Source: Purshia tridentata
Lineage: Eukaryota; Streptophyta; Magnoliopsida; Rosales; Rosaceae
Direction of reading: 5' to 3'
Length of the DNA stretch: 27,220 bases
Assembly: GCA_003254885.1 (NCBI GenBank)
Contig: QANT01009008.1
Location: 1 to 27,220 of the forward strand
Of this stretch, positions 8,161 through 17,556 are shown piece after piece. The notes under the pieces are model-generated. The model did not search any database and was not told where the DNA came from. It saw only the letters and a program-made list of their open reading frames with translations. Both the position numbers and the translations under genes were made by a program. Each line of letters starts with the position of its first letter. Positions within the stretch are counted from its first letter, which is position 1.

Positions 8161-9026
8161 AATAAAAGCTAGCCATTGTCGGATTCTTTCGCTAATTCTG
8201 GCCACCTACGAGCTCCGATCATCCAATTTTTTTGGGGTTTTTTTCCCCTCACTATAGGCTTTCATTCTCCTAAGATTTGAGGTGCCAATTTTTTGTAATT
8301 TGATTTTGGATTTTAGGGTTTGAATACAATTTCAAAAATTTCGATATATTTCGGGTATTCCGAGGAAATTAAAATTTCCCCGAAATTTTCGAAATCTACT
8401 CGAAATTTATATGGTATGGTTCCAAAATTTCGACCCCTCTAAAAAACAAAAATTTTGGTGAAATTTCGCCGAAATTTTCGAAATTTAACATCTTGAGTTG
8501 GGGTTACAATATATATTCTCAATAAAATTAAAAAAACATAGTTTTAAATTTTCAACCAATATTAACTCTCCTAAAAGAGACTATAAAATACTTAATCAGC
8601 CCCTCAAATGAAGATTCATGTAAAAAATCAAGAAAAAAAATTGATGATGCAGAAGGAATATTGCTGACCCAACTTAATATGCAGATGCAGCTGCCGTGCA
8701 CTACTCGGCAAAACGCTGAGCGTTCAGCAGCCTAATTAATTTATGTTGATGGATCCGCTTTACTCCCATGAATTGTTCTTTAGGTCAAATTAGTATATGT
8801 CTTTCTTGTCAAGTATATTAGTGGTTCGGTAATAGAACTTAATTAATTTACTATATATTTCCAAGTGAAAAGAAAAAACATATATGAGAAAAGAAACGGT
8901 GTACGTATTGAAATAATAGAGATTTTAACAACTTGACTTGAGGACTCCTTTTGCTATTAGTGGCGCTCTAAAATATATTAGTAAGTTAATAAAAACATAT
9001 TATCTTTTTAAGCACATGATGTATTT

Positions 9027-9166
9027 TATATTTTTTGGATGCGTGCTGTATACTAATACATCCATATTGATAATAATATATACTAATATGTTTGCAAATT
9101 TGAGACAAAAAAAACAAAATAATTCATATATTTTTTGGATGCATACTATATACTAATACATCCATA
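9027..9166. repeat. Direct repeats of about 40 bp, spaced 100 bp
   Basis: Nearly identical segments lie at 9027-9066 and 9127-9166 (core TATACTAATACATCCATAT). Each can form a short hairpin from TGGATG and CATCCA. The intervening 60 bp are unique. Confidence 0.8.
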
Positions 9167-9457
9167 TATAATTTGTCTTTCTTTCCTTTCTTTCCTCTCT
9201 TTCTCTTTTTTTGTCTTCTCCTTTTAATTAAGGGCAATTAATGCTTCCCTTAGTCCCTAGTTGGAGATACTCTTCCAACCCCCTCTTCCAAAATTCTCAT
9301 TCGGCAATGTAGGCTTATAATCAAAACCGTTTAATTTTTAAATCACATATTAAAGATCATCTCTGTAAAAAATTCACTCAATCGGAAATCGTTTAATTAC
9401 ATATATAACTGTTATCGAATAAAGAAAATAAATGGACGGTTAAGTCACACATATGTA

Positions 9458-9488
9458 TTGCACCTAAAGTGATTTAAGTTAGGTGCAA
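9458..9488. repeat. Perfect 10-bp stem hairpin
   Basis: TTGCACCTAA (9458-9467) and TTAGGTGCAA (9479-9488) form a perfect stem around an 11-base loop. The TAGGTGC word recurs in the terminus of the element at 9587. Confidence 0.7.
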
Positions 9489-9586
9489 CATAAGAATAAC
9501 GCACATTGGGGTTTGAAAGATGTAGCGTCAAAAAAAGAGTTTAGAGTTTAAAGTTTCTTATTAAGATTAAAGTTTAGACAAATAGC

Positions 9587-9865
9587 TTTAGGTGCGAACG
9601 TGTTCACATGCAAATGCTTTGCTTTCACTTGACAAGAGCTTTCGAGCGCTTGGCGCTGTTAAATGTTCACTACCATAAGCGCTTAATTTGTACCAAATTA
9701 ATATTTGAGGCATCTTAACCAAATAGTTAAAACCTAAAATATAATTAATCGAATAACGAGTGTTGATCGCTTGGTAGTATAAATTTATGTAAAATTGAAA
9801 AATACCGAGCACCGCTCAGCTCAGCATGTTCGCAATGTGAACATTCGCACATCAAGTGACCTAAA
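9587..9865. mobile_element. MITE-like element with imperfect terminal inverted repeats
   Basis: The left end TTTAGGTGCGAACGTGTTCA corresponds to the inverted right end (TTTTAGGT, an 8-base insertion, then GTGCGAATGTTCACATT). No convincing target duplication was seen and there is no coding content. The outline is tentative; an old, diverged copy would explain the gap between the ends. Confidence 0.45.
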
Positions 9866-9897
9866 AGTTTGTATTAAAAAGATAATTGATTGATTAT

Positions 9898-10113
9898 GGA
9901 GGTGCCATGAATAATTAATGCATGTATAAACACGAGTACACACTACAACAAAAATGGGCAATAGGATTAGGAACTAACATTAGTTGCACCAAAAGAGGTG
10001 AAAATTGGGTAATAAGGACCAAAATGAGCAATAGTTGCACTTTAAGTTAAAATCAAAGCACTTTAGTTCCTATTGCCAGGAGGTGCCATGAATAATTAAT
10101 GCATGTATAAACA
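9898..10113. repeat. 35-bp identical direct repeats spanning a transposon end
   Basis: GGAGGTGCCATGAATAATTA and the following 15 bases are identical at 9898-9932 and 10079-10113. The first copy flanks the CACTA-like element on its left; the second sits inside it. Confidence 0.95.
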
Positions 10114-10201
10114 ATAAGTTAAAATCAAAGCACTTTAGTTCCTATTGCCCAATTGTGCACCCTTTATTGTACAACTAATGTTAGTTCTATTGCCTATTTT
10201 T
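9941..10201. mobile_element. Small CACTA-like transposon with internal rearrangement
   Basis: The left end CACTACAACAAAAATGGGCA is typical of CACTA (En/Spm) termini. The inner left sequence AACTAACATTAGTTG is mirrored on the right by CAACTAATGTTAGTT (from 10172), followed by CTATTGCCTATTTTT, the inverse of AAAAATGGGCAATAG with one change. The outermost CACTACAACA is missing on the right, so that end is truncated. The interior contains two 35-bp copies of one sequence separated by a copy of left-flank DNA. Confidence 0.7.
10043..10149. repeat. 35-bp identical direct repeats inside the CACTA-like element
   Basis: TAAGTTAAAATCAAAGCACT and the following 15 bases are identical at 10043-10077 and 10115-10149. 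Between them lies almost exactly the copied left-flank segment (10079-10113). Confidence 0.95.
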
Positions 10202-10280
10202 ATAAATAAAAAAAACCATCTTAAATTTTATTTTCTATCATCTAGGTTTCACTATTAGGCTAATCTGTGAAAATGTGAAG

Positions 10281-10590
10281 TGTTGTCCCACATTAGAAAA
10301 GAATGTATAACATTGCATTGTGGCTTATAAGGGTCTTAAACTACTTCTTCTATTGTCAATTGGTTTTGGGATGGATGCCTAGATTATTTCATGGTATCAG
10401 AGCATGCTACCCACGTGTTAGGCTCAACGACCACATATGCTTCCATATCATCCAATATGAATTGTCTCTTTGTTAGGCTTGAATGATATCACACGTACGA
10501 GGGTGTATTGATCAGAGAAGTGGCTTATAAGGGTTTGAGCTACTCCTTTTATTGACAATTAGTTTTGAGATGGATACCGACATTCTTTGA
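10281..10590 (+). mobile_element. TRIM-like miniature LTR retrotransposon
   Basis: The 5' LTR is about 10281-10391, starting TGTTGTCCCACATTAG and ending TTTCA. It is followed immediately by TGGTATCAGAGC (10392-10403), the classic plant primer-binding site complementary to initiator methionine tRNA. A purine-rich GAGGG precedes a shorter 3' LTR at about 10504-10590. This LTR begins TGTATTGATC, lacks roughly 25 internal bases, then matches the 5' LTR from TGGCTTATAAGGG onward with moderate divergence. The whole unit is only about 310 bp with no gag-pol, as in TRIM elements. No target duplication was found, so it is old. Confidence 0.85.
10392..10403 (+). other. Primer-binding site (tRNA-iMet type)
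   Basis: TGGTATCAGAGC directly abuts the 5' LTR, where reverse transcription of copia-type and TRIM elements is primed. Confidence 0.9.
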
Positions 10591-10600
10591 TAATCACTCT

Positions 10601-11069
10601 ATTTATTTTTATAAGAGCAAAATGCACAGTGGTCCACTTACTATATAGAGGGTTTCCCAAATTGGTTCAAAATTAATTCTCATCCCAAGTTGGTCCCTTT
10701 TTTTAAAACCATTATCTAAGTTGGTTCTTTTTGTAAATTTTTAGTCAAACAACATTAAACTTTAGCATGTACAAAACATGTGACATTTTTTAGGGCAAAT
10801 GAGTCTTTTCCACCCAATCCACACCCAACTGATCACATGTGCAAAATATATGTCCAAACTAATCTAAAAATTATAAACATGGTTGATTATAAGTACCTCA
10901 AACCATCTCCATCTATTTATGGTAAGTTGGGTGTGTTGACTAAAAATTGACAACAATGAATAACTTAAGACTTTTAAGAAAGTGGACCAATTTAGGATGA
11001 AAATTAATTCGTGGATCAATTTGAAAAATTCATTATAGTAAGTGGACCAATGATACTGCATTTATTTTT
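10601..11069. mobile_element. Mutator-like MITE with long inverted repeats
   Basis: ATTTATTTTT occurs at 10601-10610 and 11060-11069, a 9-10 bp target duplication typical of Mutator-like elements. Inside, the left arm (TGGTCCACTTACTATA, CAAATTGGTTC, TTAATTCTCATCC, AAGTTGGTCC) is the diverged inverse of the right arm (GGACCAATTTAGGATGAAAA through TATAGTAAGTGGACCA). The arms are about 75-80 bp with around 80% match. The roughly 290-bp middle is AT-rich and non-coding. The exact termini are slightly offset, so the ends are approximate. Confidence 0.75.
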
Positions 11070-12245
11070 TTTGAAATAAGAAACAAATAATTATAGAAAA
11101 TTAGTTTGAAAAAATTTGAAATTTGTTGAATGGCTGGTTGGGGTGCGGCATCAAATTTTCAGTGAAAACAAATTAAGATTGATTAGGTTAGCCATGCATG
11201 TGATCAAATTTTGGCACTAAAACTAAAGTGGTGGTTGTAAATTTGTATTTCAGCGCACATTTAATTAAAATAAATTCATACTTGCCATGATTTGAGAGGG
11301 AGGAAACCTAAGGTACACGTCAATTTGATGGACATGACAGCCAACCATGGGTCCCACGACCAATTTGATACTTCCCCCAAAGTCCATCAATATCTAAATA
11401 TTTGCTTCTTCTTTTTTTCCCCTAACACTAATTACAACCGTTGGATTAAATATTGATCATAATATGCAGATTGGAAGAGAGTCAAGAGACATGCAATTTT
11501 TACTTTTTACAATATTGGAACAGATTCAGCCATGCATATATCCTATTATAATTTTAACTCATTTTTATATCATTAACTATTGGGGTTAACATAGTTGATA
11601 CAATTTAATATAATCAAAAATCTTGAATAAAACTTTTATTTTTGGTCACACTCAGAAGCTAGATGTTATAAATTCACTGACTCCTTTGTCCTATAATGCA
11701 CAAGTTTAAGAATACAGCTCACTAAGCTAAATTATTTGTGGCGACAATAATAGAGAATTTGGTAGGTTATATATAACTCCACGGAGATGACTGAAATGGG
11801 GAAAGTCCAATTGAAGATCATGGAAAACCTCTTTTACTTGTTTCATGGTGTGGTTGACTAGACCTCAGGGTATTATTAATTATTAGATTTCCAATAATTG
11901 GATGGGATTGGGAGTGCTAAAATGTCAAATCCCATGCCAACTCAACTCTGAAATACTTATTAATTTCCGAGTTAGGATTCTTTACCTTTTTTTATTTTTT
12001 TTGTTAAATTTTTAGTTGATGAAATAGATTTCAAATTTGGAATATCTTATAACATAATTTAAAAAAATCAATAAATTAATAATTAGTTGAGTTCTTTCTC
12101 TAGTTAAATGAGCTTAACATACGCTCATATTAATAAAAATAATTTTATTTACTATTAGTTTGGAATGCTTATTCAAATAATATAATTTAAGGGTATTTAA
12201 ATGAAGAACAATGCATTTTTTTGTTGATAAAAGGGGATCTTTTTG
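11070..12245. other. AT-rich intergenic stretch, no feature seen
   Basis: No gene or clear element. It has the general character of old plant intergenic DNA. Confidence 0.6.
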
Positions 12246-12760
12246 TAAGAAGATTCATGCATCAATAAGGAGGTAGGGCTCAAGCCTAGGGGGGAGCCGT
12301 TCCATTCCAAGTTCAAGAACGACACGTGGACACAGCATGGTGAGAAATAGTATGGGCCACCGAAGAAATATGAAGCAGGGATACTAAACTCTTGCCTCTC
12401 GTGAATTGGGATGCTATTTGGCCGATGATAAAAATTCTTCTCCTATATATTCGGATTCGAATTCTTTTCTTTTCTTATAATAAACACACACAAAAAAACA
12501 CACCTCTTCTGAAAGGTGTCCGTCTAGATCGAGCTAAATCTTCAATTGATCGGTAATTGTAGAAGATTGAACCCCAACAATGCATCTGAGTCGAGCATAA
12601 TGGATGTGAACCCAGCTTATCTAAACATAATTGCAACCGAACTGCCAATGAATGTTGCAGAGCAGAAATGCCAACCAAGGGAAGGGCTCTAGCCACACCT
12701 TAACAACCCAACACTATCAACTCGATCCAGTCGTTTTAATACTTCATCTGAGGGTGGCTA
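12246..12760. other. GC-richer unassigned segment, possible decayed repeat
   Basis: The composition is clearly less AT-rich than its neighbours. It contains a GGCTC...GAGCC stem around 12276-12298, a CACACAC run, and an ACACCT/AGGTGT stem near 12499-12519. A 73-codon open frame on the minus strand (12475-12696) has no recognisable domain. This could be eroded retroelement or gene debris, but nothing identifies the source. Confidence 0.3.
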
Positions 12761-13942
12761 TCACTTACATGGAATATTAGCATAAGCAATGCATTTAATA
12801 TTTTGAGTATGACACAACTATTGAAATCAATTATTGATTGAAGTGAATGAAATCTTTGATGAATAGGTTGTCCCTTTACTTATCTTTCTAATTAAGTTCC
12901 TTAAGTGAGCACAATTGATTTATTTATACAGCCATTTTATTATTCAGATGTTTATATATGTTTCAATCTCTATATGAAGCTGTCAACTGATCAATCAGTG
13001 TAAATTCTGTTTTTCATAGATCGATCGGTATTCGTTTATTGATTACTGTCTAAAATTCGGAGTTAAAACCTAAACTTTAAATTATAGATGACAATTTTAT
13101 ACTCTAAAGTAAAGCAACCTCATCAATAAAGAGAAAATATACAAGAAAAAAAATAGTTTGCGCTCATCGAAGCACCCTTGCTTTTAGTAGTTGAAATAAT
13201 AAAGGGAGAATGAATCTGCCTCCTCAATCTATGGATTGATTGGCAGCCCATTTGAAAATAAGTTCTTATATATATTCTCATCTCCTTGTCTTATTTTTCC
13301 ATCACTTTATTTTAACACCCACATTAAATTTTAAAAAATATATAAAAACATTTTTTCCTCCTCCAATTGTTCCTATAATACTCCTTTAATATATCAATTC
13401 AAACACTCACACACTAAACAATCTTCCCACCCCCTTAACTATCATCTCACTCACCCATCTTTTTCATAATTTCTTTCTTCCATAAACCCTAGTTTTACTA
13501 TGTTACCAAAATTGAAAATCAATGATATACTATTTAGTTGATGCCCATAGATATTAAAGGTGCGTTTGTTATTTATAATTTTAGATCAAGAATTCATTAT
13601 ATTTTAATGCTTCTTTTAATTTAGAATTGAGTATTGATTTTAAAGATTTAATTTGGAATTTAAGATGAAAATAAGATTATTTTTCTACTATGGTCAAAGT
13701 GGTCGAGACCATATATAATTCAACAATGCCCAAGCTTCCATAATTGTAGGAGTGGAATCATTTTTTGCAAGTTTCACTTTGTTACTTGTTCTACCAAGTT
13801 GTAGTCACTTTTTGTTTCCATGTTGAAACACGAGTATCAAATTCAGTGTGCTTCTCGTTTTCAACTATGCTAGCAAGGAGAGCGTCCGAATGGGAAGATA
13901 GGTAGCCAACCGAAAAACACTGCAGGTAAATTACCAAGGTAT

Positions 13943-13977
<35 letters not shown>

Positions 13978-14811
13978 AATAATTTTTCAAAAAAAGGGAG
14001 AAAAAGAAAGAGCATTGCATGGTTGTCCTACACACACAAAAAAATCGAAAACAAATAATTTTTTTTCGCTTCCCTTTTATTAGGAGAGTTCAACATTCAT
14101 TTAATTGCCCATCACTCAAAAATAATATAATCAAATGATTGATGATATGAAGAAAAAGGAGAGAGGAAGATTTTAGGGTTTATTGAGTTTAGGTTGTTGT
14201 AGGGAGTGATCGGTGGGTAGAGTATATTTATTATTATTTTTTAGTCAAATCTTTTGAGGTCATTTTACAAAAAGATAAATTTGTCATTATTATTTCCATT
14301 CAAATGTGGGTGGATAAATAGGACAAGGGTGGAAATATAACCATTTTTGAAAATTTATAAATCCGGACCTAATAATATTATTTTATTTATTTATGTGTTA
14401 TATTATTATATGTGTACAGTATAGAGGTCTCCATTAATTAAATGATCTTTTTGAAAAAAGAAAATTGGACAAATAAAAAATCTCTAAAACGTTTAATTGT
14501 CATAAAATAAACAAAAACAATCTTTTTGATAAATTAATACAGAAATTATCACTATTTAATCAAATGATTAAATTGTTCCTATTAATTGTCATATTTTTGT
14601 AAAGATTGAATGAAGACTTAAACCAAAAGATATCTTGGATCACTTAACTACAATGTGGATGGCCCAACGTTGAAGACCTAAACCAAAATTCCCTAGCTAG
14701 ATAATATATATAATAGAAATTGATGTTGAGGGTTCGGATTGACATCGAATTTGCATACGCATGCCATAGGTACATGTTAGGTTCCCCATATCCTCAATCG
14801 AAGAATTTGGA
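12761..14811. other. AT-rich intergenic stretch with a microsatellite
   Basis: An (AT)n run at about 13945-13972 is the only clear repeat. At 13561 GGTGCGTTTGTT resembles the terminus of some plant MITEs, but no inverse partner was found. No gene. Confidence 0.55.
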
Positions 14812-15027
14812 ATTGACAATTTCTCAATTATTCACACTACCTATGGTCCATGCATAGATACGGAGTCAAATTTCGTGTTGGATTTATATATATGAAATCG
14901 TTGAATATAATTAGGATGTCCAAATCTTCAATTAAAAATTGACCTAAATTTGATTAGGTACGTTGACAATTTCTCAATTCATGTTCCTTCTACTATGTTC
15001 ATAAGGAGTCAAATGTCATGTTGAGTT
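14812..15027. repeat. Degenerate 150-bp tandem duplication
   Basis: TTGACAATTTCTCAATT occurs near 14813 and 14963. Both are followed by similar segments containing CTA(C)CTATG(G/T)TC, then GGAGTCAAAT, then TGTTG. The copies are heavily diverged, so the event is old. Confidence 0.5.
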
Positions 15028-15715
15028 CGTTTGACAATCATTTGGATTTTTTTTTCTTTTATTTCCTAGATCATTATGATTCGGTTGAATCTGTTCCACC
15101 TTTATTTAATTATGATTGTACGTGCATCTTGAACATATTTTTGTGGGAAACAATGAGCCACGCACAATTATTTTAATTTTGTGATTATAATTATAAATGA
15201 GTACGTGTAAACCATAAGATATTATAAAACATACATACTTGAATGATTAAAATTTGATTTTATAATTAGAGAAATTATAGAAAGATACTATTGCAAATTT
15301 AAACGGCAGCAGATTTTCATCTTACCCAGGGTAGGATTATAATCAATTTTGACCAAAATAATTAATGATCTGCACTTATGAATTTTCCCCCAAATGTCGA
15401 TTTCCAAATTTAATCTTTTTGTTTAGGTATAATACATAATAGTTCTTATGAAAGACAAATTATGAAAAACTATTTTAGAAGAACTCTTAAATTAATAAAA
15501 TGACACATACGTTTATTAAATTAAAACCTCACTCATACCTTCTTTCAAATATAAAACATTCACTCATACCCATGTTATTACCTAATAACCCGTTTTAAAT
15601 TACTAACTATAAAAAAAAAAAAAACCTGATCCAAACAAAATATTTGATTCCTCATTCCATTTTGACCTCATTTGCTGACGGATTTATCTCATACCATCCT
15701 AGGATTTAGAATGAA
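15028..15715. other. Intergenic, no gene seen
   Basis: AT-rich sequence without recognisable genes or element termini, apart from a 14-base A run at about 15611-15624. Confidence 0.6.
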
Positions 15716-15794
15716 GCTTGTAAAGACTGTATGTTAGGTTTTAACTATGAAATTTTGGGTTCAAAGTTAAAATCTAACATAAAGTCGACAAACC
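15716..15794. repeat. Small foldback repeat, copy A
   Basis: TATGTTAGGTTTTAACT near 15729-15745 is the near-inverse of AGTTAAAATCTAACATA near 15765-15781, and the outer ends (GCTTGTAAAGAC and GTCGACAAACC) are also roughly inverse. A similar unit occurs at 17485-17556. Confidence 0.6.
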
Positions 15795-16441
15795 AGATTC
15801 CATTTGATTAATTTAAGGGCTCTTATAAAACAGTCCCTCATAATTAGTTCATCATAAGAGCCAACAAATTAGGTACCATTTCATTAACCTATATTTATCA
15901 CGATTAATAACCTTATTTTGTTGATAAAGTCCTTTCGATTTCTCATGTTACACTAATATAATCTCCAATTTAACCAACTAGCTTTAATAGGGTTTAGGCA
16001 AACCCAATAAATTAATCTTGTCATATGTATCTCAAAAGAATTCGATGTAACTTAGAAAAATATCATTATTAACAACCCTAATCAAAATCAAACTCCATAT
16101 ATGTGATCTTGATGATTTTTGGGAAAAATAAAAATTAAATCATCATGTGAATGTATATAAAGAGTTGAAGGGTCCATTAATTTTTATATTTCCCCTCAAT
16201 GCTTCAAATTAAATTTGAGAGGCAGTCCTGCTAATATATAGAGGTATCTAATTAATCTAATTACACATTCTCCAATTATATATATCTTACATCTCTCCAT
16301 GGATGAATGGGAGTGTACATATATATATGATGTACGTACGTACGTATTCTGATCTGGGGTCTGGCCTATAATGTCCAGTAACTGTTGAAATATGTCGCCA
16401 AAAAGATAGATTCCATATATATATTTAGTTTTTTCTTTGTT
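15795..16441. other. Intergenic with short ACGT repeat
   Basis: AT-rich and non-coding. A (TACG)n run lies at about 16332-16345, after a short ATAT run at about 16319-16328. Confidence 0.6.
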
Positions 16442-16496
16442 AATAATTTAGTTTTCTTTTTTTTTTTTTTTGGCCAAGAATAATTTAGTTTTCTTT
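16442..16496 (-). mobile_element. Micro-insertion 1: GGCC-poly(A) tip flanked by 18-bp repeats
   Basis: AATAATTTAGTTTTCTTT is repeated exactly at 16442-16459 and 16479-16496. The 19 bp between read, on the minus strand, CTTGGCC followed by 12 A (up to 15 counting A shared with the repeat). An exact long target duplication plus a poly(A) tail is the signature of target-primed reverse transcription, here retaining only the last few bases of an element. The GGCC-poly(A) terminus equals that of the LINE ending at 25019. Confidence 0.75.
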
Positions 16497-16689
16497 GAAT
16501 ACTTACAATATGTAACATGCATGCTCATCCCTCCTCCTGCCCTTGTAGCTGGTTTAACTCACAATTATGGCTCTCACGATTGACATCAACGTGCACCTTG
16601 TCGGAATTGTTTTATTCCCAATTATGTCTCTCTATTAATTCTATATCTACGTACTTTTTTGTTTTTCATTGCTTTGGCATTAATAATCT

Positions 16690-16804
16690 AGGGTACGTTC
16701 CCTCCTGCGCGTACTGAATCCCATCACATCTAAAAATTACTAGTGCCAAGCGCCAGTGCCCCCATTTTGTGAATTTGTGTCGCATGTTGCAGGGTACGTT
16801 CCCT
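16690..16804. repeat. 14-bp direct repeats 101 bp apart
   Basis: AGGGTACGTTCCCT occurs at 16690-16703 and 16791-16804; the second copy extends to the perfect stem CAGGG/CCCTG. The 87-bp interval is unique and has no tail or inverted ends, so this may be a relic insertion or a simple duplication. Confidence 0.6.
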
Positions 16805-17484
16805 GCCTCTTTTTTCTACTTAAATGAAATATCAAATATATAGCAGAAGCTAGAAATAGTTTTGGTACATAAATTTGTCACTCAAATTAAAATGGGAAAA
16901 TGAATAAATCAAAATTAAGAGAGAAAGCACAAAATATTAGTTTTCCCTTTGAAGAATATTTCAAAAACACTTCCGAGTTGCTTTGCATTTTAAATTTGAC
17001 AGTGAGTTATTCCACTTTGGACCAAATGGAATCATGCTAATGTCCTTATTCAAACAACCACCCCATCCCCAAATGGCATCACTTAAGTCAAATACGTATA
17101 CAACTTTTTCAGTAATGTGAAAACCCTTTGCAACCGTTTGAACAGACACGTGACACTTTGATACCATGAACAAATTTAACATTCAAGCTAAAAATGATTA
17201 GTTATGAGTGGACAAACTTAAAATATTATATTTAGTTATGTAAGGCTCTACTTTTCTTATGTTATGCAACTCTCATTATAATATAGAGAAATCTTATATA
17301 TAGATTTTCTCTAGGCGGATGCATCCTTTTTTTATTTTGCAGATATCTGATTTCAAGCACTTAGCAATGGCACCGAATGCTCAGCAGTGGTTTTTTTAAC
17401 AGGTGAGTACTGCAACAAGCACTCGGCACTATGCCAATTTTTTAGCATTCGGCACTATATATACGCTTATAGGGTGTAAGATAG
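16805..17484. other. Intergenic with CGGCACTA-type repeats
   Basis: No supported gene; a 73-codon minus-strand frame at 16961-17182 has no recognisable domain. At 17340-17465 the words CTCGGCACTATGCC, TTCGGCACTAT and ACCGAATGCTCAGCA recur. They resemble the 8700-8735 patch and may come from one dispersed repeat family. Confidence 0.4.
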
Positions 17485-17556
17485 GGTTTGTGGAGGCTGC
17501 ATGTTAAGTTTCGCCGAAAATCTCAAAATTAAAACCTAACATAAATTCAACAAACC
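17485..17556. repeat. Small foldback repeat, copy B
   Basis: GGTTTGTGGAGGCTGCATGT near the left end is the approximate inverse of ACATAAATTCAACAAACC on the right, with AGTTT and AAACCT inside. The sequence is related to copy A at 15716-15794 (shared ATGTTAGG/AAACCTAACAT and ACAAACCA words). Confidence 0.55.

Larger units (their letters stand above)
7497..8503. mobile_element. hAT-like non-autonomous transposon with 8-bp target duplication
   Basis: AGTTGGGG occurs at 7497-7504 and 8496-8503. Directly inside, the left end CAAGGAGTTAAATTTCG (from 7505) matches the inverted right end CAAGATGTTAAATTTCG (ending at 8495) with two differences in 17 bases. An 8-bp duplication and a CAAGG-type terminus fit the hAT superfamily. 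Both ends are rich in GAAATTTCG words. There is no transposase; the middle carries a GC-rich segment unlike its surroundings. A Mutator-like element (9-bp duplication) is less likely because the ninth base differs. Confidence 0.75.
8504..9586. other. Intergenic with minor repeats
   Basis: No gene. A GC-richer patch at about 8690-8735 contains CACTACTCGGCA and GAGCGTTCAGC words similar to those near 17340-17460. A pyrimidine-rich run lies at 9175-9225. Direct repeats at 9027-9166 and a hairpin at 9458-9488 are listed separately. Confidence 0.55.

Noticed and set aside
7895..8176. Open frames on both strands in the GC-rich cargo
   Set aside because: They are low-complexity Ser/Pro/Phe or Gly/Lys/Arg translations of pyrimidine tracts. 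Only the short Kozak-associated frame was kept, as part of the cargo description.
12440..12475. GGATTCGAATTC as a possible tRNA B-box
   Set aside because: No matching A-box, acceptor stem or cloverleaf could be found around it.
16100..16125. ATCTTGATGAT similarity to miR172
   Set aside because: Only eleven bases match and there is no hairpin partner.
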